DNA from: Asanoa sp. WMMD1127
Lineage (GTDB): Bacteria > Actinomycetota > Actinomycetes > Mycobacteriales > Micromonosporaceae
Assembly (NCBI RefSeq): GCF_029626225.1
Contig: NZ_JARUBP010000001.1
Coordinates: 1-64,000, forward strand
Direction of reading: 5' to 3'
Length of the DNA: 64,000 nucleotides
This document shows positions 18,266-26,529 of the stretch, piece by piece (positions within the stretch are counted from its first letter, which is position 1; each line of letters starts with the position of its first letter). Both the position numbers and the translations under genes were made by a program. The notes beneath the pieces were generated by a model that saw nothing but the letters and a program-made list of their open reading frames with translations, was not told where the DNA came from and made no database searches.

Positions 18266-18573
18266 TCCTGCGCGAGACCCTGCCGTTCTCGTAGGTCAGC
18301 GGGCCGATGGGATCTCCTCGATCGTGCACCAGGACGGCTACACAGGAACCTCCGGCCGCGCCAAGGCCGAGCCGCTTCGCGGTTGCCTTCGGCGAGCCTT
18401 GACCCAACCGGAGAACCCCGCGCAGGGGTTAAACCTGCCCGACCGAGGAGATCCCGCCGCCGGCCGAGGGTGTGGGAAGAACCAAGATCGCCGTGCCATC
18501 CGCGTGCCAGTAGACCGTGCCACAAGGGGTCGTCCCGGGTCACCAGCGGGCGTGACGACTAGGCGGCTGAGCT
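18266..18573. other. no intact gene; possible coding debris
   Basis: No convincing intact gene is seen. On the reverse strand two short protein-like stretches with stops appear: VAVLVHDRGDPIGPLTYENG, ending at 18258, and VYWHADGTAILVLPTPSAGG, ending near 18433. They may be remains of genes lost at the right end of the island. No RNA gene is recognised. Confidence 0.3.
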
Positions 18574-18652
18574 GCACTTTCGCGCTCAACGGCCTGGCCT
18601 GTTGACGTCTTCCAAACCGACAGTATGGGCGCACGATCCCCATCGCCCGCCC
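18574..18652 (+). pseudogene. decayed tRNA-Gly-like sequence (right boundary of island)
   Basis: Aligned to the tRNA-Gly at 13088, this stretch keeps GCTCAA of the D arm, the anticodon block GTCTTCCAAAC exactly (18607-18617) and the 3' acceptor TCGCCCGC exactly (18643-18650). The T-stem has changed on both sides (ATGGG/CCCAT) and the T-loop has lost TTCGA; the 5' acceptor no longer pairs. It is therefore not a working tRNA but a relic of one, consistent with an attachment-site duplication. Confidence 0.6.
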
Positions 18653-18920
18653 TCAGCCTTCTGGCCCTCGGTCGGTTCGCTTTCTGCGGTTCCTCGGCCG
18701 GCGCGTTGGCGGGCGCGTCTCGAGTCGGGGTCGAACATGATGGCCGCGCAGGAATGCCTGTGGCAGCATCGGTTCATCCCGACAACCGGCGCGCCGGGGC
18801 GCCGGGGCCATGTGCCGAATCGGTGAGAGTAAGAGGCCCCAGGCGGGAGGGCCGCACGCGTGACGTTCGCACGGCGTCCTGAGTGGGCCCCACCGAACCC
18901 GGCAGCATGTGTGACCGGGC

Positions 18921-19364
18921 TCAGCTCTGCTGATATTCGACCGCCGCGAGCCGGCACGGAGCGTGGCGAAGACGTAGTACGCGCCCTCCGTGTATTCGGC
19001 GAGGTCCGCACCGATCACGTGGCCGGCGTAGTCCATCGTGGTCCCGCAGGCCGGGCTCCTCGGCGAGCGTCCCGCCCGCGTGTGCCAGCGCCGACAAGTG
19101 GTTCGCCACCGCGTCGCCCTTGCCGGAGTGGGCTTCGAGGCCGGCGTCGATCAGGTCGATCTGGCGGGCGCGCACCGTGTCGTCGGCCCCGACGTAGATC
19201 GAGGGCACCTCCACGACGCCTCGATCGAGCAGGGCGGCCAGGTGTGGCGTCAGCGCGGACGGATCCCGACCCGCGATCCGCGCCAACTCTTCAAGCAGGT
19301 CGTCGGCCGCGCTCCCGTCCGCCTCGGCATGACGGCGCAAAAGATCTTCGATTACGTCCGGCAC
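18921..19364 (-). pseudogene. frameshifted hypothetical gene
   Basis: The reading frame from the ATG at 19364 gives a good helical protein for about 105 residues: IEDLLRRHAEADGSAADDLL ... VVEVPSIYVGADDTVRARQ ... HLSALAHAGGTLAEEPG. Near 19035-19055 the protein-like signal jumps to another reverse frame, MDYAGHVIGADLAEYTEGAY followed by YVFATLRAGSRR. This indicates a one- or two-base indel. The start overlaps the end of the methyltransferase gene by 13 nt, so the two were once an operon. No family is recognised. Sequencing error cannot be excluded. Confidence 0.55.
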
Positions 19365-20587
19365 GATACGAAATCATGCGTGGACCTTCGACCCCAGCAC
19401 AGCAGGATCGAGGAGTAGCCGTGCGTGGCGGTCCGACCCGTCGGGCGGATTTCGATCTCCAGCGGGTCGAAGTCCGGCGACAGGGCCGCGCGGAGGTCGT
19501 CCGCGTTGACGTCGGCACTGGGAAAGCGGTGATCGCCGACCGTGTAGGACGTGCAGTGGTGCAGGGCCGCCGTGATGAAGAGGCCGCCTGGGCGGACCAG
19601 GCCGGTGATGTTGTGCATCAGGTCGTGCCACGTCGCCAGGTTGTCGGTGGCTGAGTCCGCGCAGTAGGCGCTGATCACCGTCGCGTACTGGCGGTCCAGG
19701 GGACGCGGCTCGCGGGCATCGGCCCGCAACAGGGCAGTGACCTTCTTCCTCGTCAGCTCCTCGCGGTCCGCCACGCCCGCCTCGGAGGCGCCCTCGCAGC
19801 GGAGGGTGTGGCGGACGAACGGCCCCCAGTCGTGGGCGTCGGGCGACCCGTCCAGCCACCGCTGGATCTCAGCCAGGTTTGAAGGCAGGTAGTCGGCCAG
19901 GTGGATCTCGGAGGCCACCTCCGCCGCCGCGAAGACGTGGTGCAGCGTCGGGCCTACGCCGAAGAAGAGGACCGGTTCGTCGCGAGGCGCCGACCGCAGC
20001 GCGGTGACCAGGAAGGCAATGGTCGCGATCTCGTCGGGCTCCACCTCGCGGTAGTAGTCAGCCAGGTATCGCCCCGGCACCCAGTCTCGGTCGAAGGACG
20101 CGAAACGGCGGCGGCGGCGAACGATGACGCGGCTCAGGCGGGCCAGGCCGTACTCGTACAGGGCCGCCCCAAGGTTCGCGCCCGCTAGGAAGACCAGCGC
20201 GTCCGTCGACGTGACGGCGTCGGTCGACGCAGCGGCGCCGAAGGCCGCCAGGTAGTAGGGCAGCTCCTTCACCACCTCCGTGCCGGCGTACGCAATCGCC
20301 GCGGCCACACGTGACGTCCGGGCGCCGCGGCGCCGGGTCGCCTCGTACGCCGCCTTCGAGAGCACGTTGGTGCTCGTGCCCGTCGCGGCCAGCAAGGCGC
20401 CGTTCGCCCGCAGGTTCGCGGCCAGCCCGACCGCCCAGATCCCGTAGCTGGCCACTAGGAGCACCAGCGCCGATTCGAACGAGAGCGCGCCGAGGACGCC
20501 GGCCGTGACCAGACCGGACGCGGCGGCGACCGCGTCCAGCGCATAAGCCGACACGGCGGTGGCGACCAGGGTGACGATCCAGGACAT
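19352..20587 (-). CDS. membrane-anchored NNMT/PNMT/TEMT-type methyltransferase
   Basis: This 411-residue protein has two parts. Residues 1 to about 160 hold several hydrophobic helices (ALDAVAAASGLVTAGVLGAL, ALVLLVASYGIWAVGLAANL and others). Residues about 165-400 resemble NNMT/PNMT/TEMT amine N-methyltransferases: WVPGRYLADYYREVEPDE, LFFGVGPTLHHVFAAAEVAS as SAM motif I, EIHLADYLPSNLAEIQRWL, and a late LVRPGGLFITAALHH. Such enzymes use SAM to methylate small amines. The membrane fusion is unusual. The gene starts 95 nt from the divergent STAND regulator, with a promoter-like motif shared with the monooxygenase gene. Confidence 0.75.
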   Translation of the reverse strand: MSWIVTLVATAVSAYALDAVAAASGLVTAGVLGALSFESALVLLVASYGIWAVGLAANLRANGALLAATGTSTNVLSKAAYEATRRRGARTSRVAAAIAYAGTEVVKELPYYLAAFGAAASTDAVTSTDALVFLAGANLGAALYEYGLARLSRVIVRRRRRFASFDRDWVPGRYLADYYREVEPDEIATIAFLVTALRSAPRDEPVLFFGVGPTLHHVFAAAEVASEIHLADYLPSNLAEIQRWLDGSPDAHDWGPFVRHTLRCEGASEAGVADREELTRKKVTALLRADAREPRPLDRQYATVISAYCADSATDNLATWHDLMHNITGLVRPGGLFITAALHHCTSYTVGDHRFPSADVNADDLRAALSPDFDPLEIEIRPTGRTATHGYSSILLCWGRRSTHDFVSCRT

Positions 20588-20625
20588 GGGCGCAAGGATC
20601 GGTCCCGCCGCCGCTCATCCTCCAC

Positions 20626-20658
20626 GTCAGAAACTGGCTAATCGCTGTTCAAAGCCGG
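20626..20658 (-). promoter_or_regulatory. shared promoter/operator motif, copy A
   Basis: This 33-nt sequence matches 25 of 33 positions of 24129-24161. Reading leftward, TTGAACAGCGATTAGCCA is followed by CTGAC. TTGAAC and TGACGT are 17 nt apart, like a -35/-10 pair for the methyltransferase gene. It also lies 24-56 nt upstream of the rightward STAND gene, so it may act on both. Confidence 0.55.
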
Positions 20659-20681
20659 TCCATCGGCGGGAAGCTATCGGT

Positions 20682-22685
20682 GTGGGCACGAGCCTCGGCG
20701 AGCTTCTCGACACCGCGCGGCGGGCGCGGTTCGTCGGGCGTCGGCAGGAGGTCGCCAGTTTCGACGACGCATTGGCCGGGCGTACGCCGCGGCGGGTGCT
20801 CTTCGTGCACGGTCAGGGCGGGATCGGCAAGACCACCTTGCTCGCCGAGTTCCGCGCGCGGGCCCGCAAGGCGGGGCGGCGGGTCGTCGACGTCGATGGC
20901 CGCGAGGTCGACCCCTCACCGGAGGGCATGACCACCGCGATTCACGACAACGACGACGCCGCGGTGCTGCTGATCGACGGCTATGAGCAACTGCGTCCGG
21001 TCGACGGCTGGCTCCGCGACGAGTTCCTGCCCCGGCTCAGCGCCGACAGCGTCGTCGTGCTGGCCGGGCGGGACGCGCCGCCGGCGCCGTGGCGGGCGGA
21101 TGCCGGGTGGCGGCAGCTCGTGGCCGTGCACCGCCTCGGCCACCTCGACGACGTCGACAGTGGACAGTTGCTGGCGCAGGCCGGGGTCGACGCCGGCGTG
21201 CGCGACCATCTCGTGCGGCTCGGCCAGGGGCATCCGCTGACGCTCGCCCTGCTGGCCGATCTCGCCGCCGCCGACCAGGTGCCCGACGCCCTCGCCGACG
21301 CGCCGGACCTCATCTCCGCGCTGCTCGAGTCGTTCCTGCACGACGTGCCGGGCGACGCCCACCTGACCGGTCTCGCCACCTGCGCCATCGCCTGGCTGAC
21401 GACGGAGGACCTGCTCGCCCGGATGGTCGGCGCCGACGCGCCGCGGGTGTGGGGGTGGCTGGCGGCGCGGCCGTTCGTCGCCCGCGGGCCGCGCGGGCTG
21501 TTCGTGCACGACCTGGCACGCGACGTGCTGGACGCCGAGTTCGAGCGTCGGATGCCCGAGCGCTACCACGACCACCGGCGGGCCATCCACGCCCACACGG
21601 TGACCGGCCTCCGCGCCACCAGCGGGCCGGACCGGCAGCGGCACGCCCAACAGCTCCTCTTCCTCCAGCGCAACAGCCCGTACGCCGCCGCCTTCTCGGC
21701 CTTGCGGGCGGTCGGCTCGGCCGCGGTGGTGCCCGCGCGCGCCGACGACCACGACGAGGTGTGCCGGATCGTCGAGCGGTTCGAGGGGCCCGACAGCGCC
21801 GACCTGACCCGGGCCTGGCTTCGCGAGCAACCGGACCGGCTCTACGTCGTGCGTACGCCCGGGGGTGTCGCCGGTTTCGCTCTGCATCTGTTCTGTCCCA
21901 GCGGTTCGCCATTGGAACAGCAGGATCCGGCGGTACGGGCGGTCCTCGACCACGTCGCGCGGCACGGTCCCACCCGGCCCGGCGAGCTGGTCAACATCAT
22001 CCGGGTGATCGCCGGGGCGGGTGAGTACCAGCGGGACCCGTACGCCGTGCTGGCCGGACCTGTCTCAGGCGTGATCGAGTGGCTGACCCGGCCGCTGGCG
22101 TGGTCGTTCGGCATCACCGTCGACCCCGAGTTCTGGGCGCCGCGGTTCGCGCACGTGGCGTTCGCACCCTTGGCGGAGGCCGACGTCGGCGGGCGCCGGC
22201 ACGTCGCGTTCGGCATCGACTGGCGTCGCCTCCCGGTCGACGTCTGGCTCGACCTCACCCGCGAGCGCGGGCACACCGGCGAGACCGGGCCACCGCCGGC
22301 CGCGCTGCTCCGCCCGCCGCCGCTGGGCAGGGACGCGTTCGCCGCCGCCGTCAAGGCCGCGCTGCCGGTGCTGCATCGCCCGGACCGCCTCGGCGCCAGC
22401 CCGTTGATGGGCTCCGCGCTGGCGACCACCGCGACCGGGCCGACGGCGGCGCGGTTGCGCGCCACCATCGAGGCCGCGGTCGCGTGCCTGGCCGGCGAGG
22501 CCAAGGGCGAGCAGCTGCGCGCCGTGCTGGACCGCACCTATCTGCGGCCCGCGCCGACCCAGGAGGCGGCGGCGCAGGTGCTCGACCTGCCGTTGAGCAC
22601 CTACCGCCGCTATCTCGCCCGGGCCCTCGAACGCCTTACCGACCTGCTCTGGAGCGTCGAGATCGGCGACACGCGCCTACCGTGA
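20682..22685 (+). CDS. STAND-type ATPase transcriptional regulator
   Basis: This 667-residue protein starts at a GTG. An N-terminal FVGRRQEVASFDDAL segment leads into a P-loop, VHGQGGIGKTTLL (42-54), and Walker B AAVLLIDGYEQL. A STAND/AP-ATPase-like helical part follows with RLGQGHPLTLALLADLA. The middle (about 370-560) has no recognised domain. The last 60 residues, TQEAAAQVLDLPLSTYRRYL, form a helix-turn-helix like sigma region 4 or LuxR. It probably senses a ligand or protein and controls neighbouring genes through the motifs at 20626 and 24129. Its 3' end overlaps the convergent monooxygenase gene by 9 nt. Confidence 0.8.
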   Translation: MGTSLGELLDTARRARFVGRRQEVASFDDALAGRTPRRVLFVHGQGGIGKTTLLAEFRARARKAGRRVVDVDGREVDPSPEGMTTAIHDNDDAAVLLIDGYEQLRPVDGWLRDEFLPRLSADSVVVLAGRDAPPAPWRADAGWRQLVAVHRLGHLDDVDSGQLLAQAGVDAGVRDHLVRLGQGHPLTLALLADLAAADQVPDALADAPDLISALLESFLHDVPGDAHLTGLATCAIAWLTTEDLLARMVGADAPRVWGWLAARPFVARGPRGLFVHDLARDVLDAEFERRMPERYHDHRRAIHAHTVTGLRATSGPDRQRHAQQLLFLQRNSPYAAAFSALRAVGSAAVVPARADDHDEVCRIVERFEGPDSADLTRAWLREQPDRLYVVRTPGGVAGFALHLFCPSGSPLEQQDPAVRAVLDHVARHGPTRPGELVNIIRVIAGAGEYQRDPYAVLAGPVSGVIEWLTRPLAWSFGITVDPEFWAPRFAHVAFAPLAEADVGGRRHVAFGIDWRRLPVDVWLDLTRERGHTGETGPPPAALLRPPPLGRDAFAAAVKAALPVLHRPDRLGASPLMGSALATTATGPTAARLRATIEAAVACLAGEAKGEQLRAVLDRTYLRPAPTQEAAAQVLDLPLSTYRRYLARALERLTDLLWSVEIGDTRLP

Positions 22686-24065
22686 GTCGTGCACCGCGGC
22701 GAGCAGGTCCGCGCGGCGCGGCCCGGGCAGCGGATAGGTCGGTGCGCCGGCGCCCAGCCGCATGATCTTCTCCGCGAGGCCGGGCTGCGCGACGAGATCG
22801 TCGGGGGTGGCCAGCATCGACGCCAGCGACTGGTAGGCGCGGGCGACGTCCGGGTCGACGAGACCGGCGGCGAAGGTGGCCAGGCTGAACGCCCACCGCG
22901 GGTCGTCCGGTCGGTAGGGCACGCCGGCGGCGTCGGCGTCGAGCTCCGCGAGGCGGTGGCCGTCGAGCCAGCGGGTGGCCCGGTAGAGCGGCTCCATGAC
23001 GGTCGTCGTCCATTCGTGGAAGCGCCGCGTCACCTTGTCGTGGTCGGCGGTCTCCCGCAACACGTCGCGCAGGCCGATCGCGTGCAGCAGGCCGATCGTG
23101 GCCCCGCGGCCCAGCGAGGGGTTCGTGCACGCCCACGCGTCGCCCACCGCGACCACACCGGTGGCCACCGGGTCGCCGTCGACGACGAAGGTGCGCAACC
23201 GATCCTCGATGCCGGCGATCACCTCCACCCCGGTGGTCGGTTCGCCGGCACACCAATGAGCCGCCAGGGGGTACGCCGCCAGGGCCGCATCCCACCGCGA
23301 AGGTTCACGCAGGCCGCGCAACGCCCGGTCCCGGGCACTGGTGATCAGCGCGACGCTCCACGTGCCGTTGTCGCCGGGCAGCGTCAGGATCGACGCCGAC
23401 TCGTAGCGCTGCAGCACGTTGCCCCGGCCCTCGGGCAGGCTGGCGGCACGGAAGTGGCGGCTGTAGTAGACGAAGCCGCAGTCGGCCCGTTCCTCCGCTG
23501 GGGGTCGCGCGCCGGCGGCGGAGAGCCAGGATGCGAGGGCCGAGCGGCGGCCACCGCAGTCGACCACGAGGTCGGCGCGCAGGTGGTGGCCGCCCTCGGC
23601 CAACACACCGGTCACGCGTGATCCCCGGGTCGCCAGGCCGGTGACCCGCACGCCGCGGCGAACCGTGACACCTGCGGTGCGGGCCGCGGCGGCGGCGAGC
23701 ACCGCTTCCAGCACCGGCCGGCGGGCGGTGACGGTCTCGAAGCGCTCGTCGCCGGGCTGCCAGGATTGGCGCTGCGGTGCGGGCAGGAGGGCGAGGAGGT
23801 TCGTCCGCAGCGCGCCGGCGGCCTCCAGGTCGTCGAGCACCGCCGGCAGTTCGGCTTCCATCTCGGCCCGCCAGCGCGGCAGCATCAGGTGGGGCAGGCG
23901 GAACTGGTTGACGCCCGGGCGTTCCCATGCCTGCCACGCTTGGGCGGGCGGCGTGGGCTGCGCCTGGTCGCGTTCGAGGACGGTGACGTCGTGGCCGTCG
24001 TGGGCGAGCAGCATCGCGGTCGACAGGCCGCACAGGCCGCCGCCGATGACGAGGATGGTTGACAC
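22677..24065 (-). CDS. FAD-dependent monooxygenase/oxidoreductase
   Basis: This 462-residue protein starts at a GTG with GGAGG 8 nt upstream. The FAD-binding Rossmann motif VIGGGLCGLSTAMLLAHDG is at the N-terminus with VLERD at the end of strand 2. A second conserved site, VAVGDAWACTNPSLGRGATIG, is the GD motif of the PHBH-type flavoprotein hydroxylases. The substrate is unknown; tailoring or redox modification of a small molecule is likely. The motif copy at 24129-24161 gives TTGAAC-17-TGACCT upstream of this gene, identical in layout to that of the methyltransferase gene at 20587. Confidence 0.85.
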   Translation of the reverse strand: MSTILVIGGGLCGLSTAMLLAHDGHDVTVLERDQAQPTPPAQAWQAWERPGVNQFRLPHLMLPRWRAEMEAELPAVLDDLEAAGALRTNLLALLPAPQRQSWQPGDERFETVTARRPVLEAVLAAAAARTAGVTVRRGVRVTGLATRGSRVTGVLAEGGHHLRADLVVDCGGRRSALASWLSAAGARPPAEERADCGFVYYSRHFRAASLPEGRGNVLQRYESASILTLPGDNGTWSVALITSARDRALRGLREPSRWDAALAAYPLAAHWCAGEPTTGVEVIAGIEDRLRTFVVDGDPVATGVVAVGDAWACTNPSLGRGATIGLLHAIGLRDVLRETADHDKVTRRFHEWTTTVMEPLYRATRWLDGHRLAELDADAAGVPYRPDDPRWAFSLATFAAGLVDPDVARAYQSLASMLATPDDLVAQPGLAEKIMRLGAGAPTYPLPGPRRADLLAAVHDSR

Positions 24066-24128
24066 TGTCTGGCCTCCGGGGTCGGGTGTGTGTGCCGACG
24101 ATCGGCCCGGAGGCCGTTCAACCGCCAG

Positions 24129-24161
24129 GTCAGTTCGTGGCCAATCGGTGTTCAATCCCGG
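24129..24161 (-). promoter_or_regulatory. shared promoter/operator motif, copy B
   Basis: This copy reads leftward TTGAACACCGATTGGCCA followed after 4 nt by CTGAC. It shares with copy A the TTGAACA, CGATT, GCCA and CTGAC blocks in the same spacing. It lies 64-96 nt upstream of the monooxygenase start, and on the other side 83-115 nt before the DUF4185 gene. Confidence 0.55.
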
Positions 24162-24243
24162 GGCGAGCCTGGCGGATTCTTTCGGGTGCCGCCGTCTAGC
24201 GGTAGGATATTGACGGACGCCGAAGTGTGGTGAGGAGCCCGTC

Positions 24244-25356
24244 ATGGCCGTACCGCGTCGTGCCCTGCTGCGAAATGCCCTGGTCGTCGGCGCCGCCGGA
24301 GCGGTCGGTGGCGCGCTCGGTCCGGCCGGGGTGGCGCGGGCCGCCGTGTGGAAGAAGCGGCTGACGGGTGCGGACCTCGACACCAACAGCCGCTGGCGGG
24401 TGGCCGGCACCGACCTCGGCATCCCGTACGTGCTGGAGAACGGGTCCATCGGTTATCTGTTCGGCGACACGTTCAACACGCCGTGGCCGGAGGGTCCGCC
24501 GCTGCCCAACGACTGGCGATCGCCGGTCATGTTGCGGTCCAATGTGCACCCCGGCGCGGCGGGCGGCGTGGTCTTCGACAGCGCGGCGCGGGTCGCGGGC
24601 AACGGCCGGGCGCCGGAGCTCATGCACAACGGGCATCACGGGGTCGGCATCGACGGGCTGCCGGAGGTCACTGTCATCCCCAACGACGGGATCAGCTTTC
24701 CCGAGACCGGGCGGCAGCTCATCTCCTACATGAGCATCGAGAACTGGAACTCGGCCGGGCCGGCGGGGCCACACTGGCGGTCGCGTTACGCAGGCCTGGC
24801 CTATTCGGACAACGGCAACGACTTCGTGCGTACGCCGTTGAAGTGGTGGAACAACGCCGGCAACACCGACCCGTTCCAAATGTGGACGCTGCAACGCGAC
24901 GGCGACTGGGTCTATGTCTTCTCGGTGCGCGCGGGGCGCCAGGAAGGCCCGATGATGCTGCGGCGGGTGCGCTGGGACCGGCTGTTCTATCCCGAGTCCT
25001 ACGAGGGCTGGGGCTGGAACGGCGCCGACTGGGGCTGGGGCCGCCCGTGCACCCCCATCCTGACGGGCCGCTTCGGCGAGCCGTCGGTGCGCCGCCTGGC
25101 CGACGGGACCTGGGTCATGTCCTATTTGAACTGTCGGACGGGCTGCATCGTGACCCGAACGGCGACGGGCCCGGACCGGGTCTGGACCGCGGAGAAGATC
25201 CAGGTGACGAGCTTCCAGGAACCGGGTCTGTACGGCGGTTTCATCCACCCGTGGTCGACCACCACGAGCCTGCACCTGCTGGTCTCGAAGTGGACCAGAA
25301 CCCCGGACGGCCGCAGCACGGCCTACCACGTCAGCCAGTTCGCCGGCTCAGCCTGA
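24244..25356 (+). CDS. Tat-exported DUF4185 protein (possible GH183-like arabinan hydrolase)
   Basis: This 370-residue protein has a twin-arginine signal peptide (PRRALLRNALVVGAAGAVGG, ending around AARA) and a DUF4185 five-bladed propeller-like domain. The domain shows VLENGSIGYLFGDTFNT, PNDWRSPVMLRSN, GLAYSDNGNDFVRTP and FGEPSVRRLADGTWVMSY. Some DUF4185 proteins have been shown to be endo-D-arabinanases (GH183) that cut arabinogalactan, so a role in cell-wall or foreign arabinan turnover is possible. The Asp/Glu-rich FGDT and FGEP motifs could be catalytic. GAGGAG precedes the ATG by 7 nt. Confidence 0.82.
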   Translation: MAVPRRALLRNALVVGAAGAVGGALGPAGVARAAVWKKRLTGADLDTNSRWRVAGTDLGIPYVLENGSIGYLFGDTFNTPWPEGPPLPNDWRSPVMLRSNVHPGAAGGVVFDSAARVAGNGRAPELMHNGHHGVGIDGLPEVTVIPNDGISFPETGRQLISYMSIENWNSAGPAGPHWRSRYAGLAYSDNGNDFVRTPLKWWNNAGNTDPFQMWTLQRDGDWVYVFSVRAGRQEGPMMLRRVRWDRLFYPESYEGWGWNGADWGWGRPCTPILTGRFGEPSVRRLADGTWVMSYLNCRTGCIVTRTATGPDRVWTAEKIQVTSFQEPGLYGGFIHPWSTTTSLHLLVSKWTRTPDGRSTAYHVSQFAGSA

Positions 25357-25467
25357 TCGGTGGCTTTCTGTCCTTGATCGCGCGGTGGCGCGCTGCAACC
25401 CTGTCGTGGTGCGGTGCGTCTTCTAGGCGGATCAGGGACCGTTCGGTGCTACCGGTGGGAGAACCGG

Positions 25468-26442
25468 ATGTTGCGGATGGTGTTCACGGGGGACGACCTT
25501 GCCCGGACGCGGATCGCGGCCGCGGCCGATCCGTTGTGGGAGCTGGCGCTCGGCATCCAGATGTTGCGGCCGCAGCGAGGCGATGCGCTGTTCGGCGGAT
25601 GGCGTCGTCAGGCGCGGGCCGCGCTGCGGGAGGCCGATCTCGGGCCGGCCGCCGCCTTGCTGGTCGCGCTGCTGCCCAACGTCGGCTACTTCCCCGACTT
25701 CCTCACCCCCGGCGCCGCCGCCGGTGGGATCGACGAGGGGCTCGAGGCCGTTCGGCGTACGCCCAATGCCGCCCTTGCTCGTGAGATCGCTCTGCTGGGC
25801 GCGGCACGGAGGTTGCCCGGGGAGGCGCGCCAGCTCGCCGCCGGGGAGCCGCGCACGCTCGACCAGCTGACGGCGGCCATGCGCACCGTCTGGGACACCA
25901 TCGTCGCGCCGTGCGGGCGTGGCATCGACGCCGCGCTGGCGCAGGAACGGCAGAAGCGGGTCACGGCGATGGCCGAGCACGGCGTCGACGGGCTGCTGAG
26001 CAGCCTCGCGCCGACGATGATCTGGCGTGATGGCGAGCTGCGCATCCCGGGTCACCGCGACCAGGTCCTGCACCTCGACGGCCGGGGCATCCGGCTGATC
26101 CCCGCGTACTTCTGTGTCAGCGGGCCCCTCACCCTCTTCGACCCGGACCTGCCGCCGGTGCTGGTCTATCCGGTGCGGCCGACCACCGCCGCGCTGCCGG
26201 GCAGTGGGCGGGCGCTCGACGCGCTGCTCGGCGCGACCAGGGCCGCGGTGCTCGAATGCCTGCACGACCAGGACGCCACCACCACCGAGCTCGCCCGGCG
26301 GCTGGGCATCTCGGCCGGGTCGGCGAGCGAGCACGCCAAGATCCTGCGCCTCTCCGGCCTGGTCACCAGCCGCCGCGACCGCAACCGGGTGCTGCACACG
26401 CTGTCGGAGCTGGGCCGGGCGCTGGTGACCCACGGGCGCTGA
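25468..26442 (+). CDS. ArsR-like winged-helix transcriptional regulator
   Basis: This 324-residue protein has an N-terminal effector region that starts MLRMVFTGDDLARTRIAAAA, a common opening of a large actinobacterial family. The C-terminal winged helix (about 245-320) contains TTTELARRLGISAGSASEHA and GLVTSRRDRNRVLHTLS. The ATG at 25468 has GGGAGA 6 nt upstream, so the longer frame from 25414 is rejected. The targets are unknown. It is a separate transcription unit between the DUF4185 gene and the broken DUF2690 gene. Confidence 0.85.
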   Translation: MLRMVFTGDDLARTRIAAAADPLWELALGIQMLRPQRGDALFGGWRRQARAALREADLGPAAALLVALLPNVGYFPDFLTPGAAAGGIDEGLEAVRRTPNAALAREIALLGAARRLPGEARQLAAGEPRTLDQLTAAMRTVWDTIVAPCGRGIDAALAQERQKRVTAMAEHGVDGLLSSLAPTMIWRDGELRIPGHRDQVLHLDGRGIRLIPAYFCVSGPLTLFDPDLPPVLVYPVRPTTAALPGSGRALDALLGATRAAVLECLHDQDATTTELARRLGISAGSASEHAKILRLSGLVTSRRDRNRVLHTLSELGRALVTHGR

Positions 26443-26529
26443 TGTTTCGGCCCCGGCCGAACGTCATTGTGACCGGCCGGCTACTCAACGAACACTCCCC
26501 TCGGACGGACTGACCAACGGGGGGACAGG

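Larger units (their letters stand above)
13088..18652. mobile_element. putative genomic island integrated at tRNA-Gly
   Basis: The interval is bounded on the left by intact tRNA-Gly and on the right by a decayed tRNA-Gly-like sequence in the same orientation. Base composition is visibly less GC-rich from about 13,870 to 17,400 than in the flanks. The contents are accessory: sulfotransferase, membrane protein, NTase/DUF262 pair, RusA-like nuclease and a broken GntR gene. No integrase or relaxase remains, so if it was a mobile element it is now immobile or was moved in trans. Confidence 0.5.

Noticed and set aside
13088-18652. Integrase, excisionase or transposase genes in the island
   Set aside because: None could be recognised in any frame; mobility is therefore not claimed, only the integration pattern.
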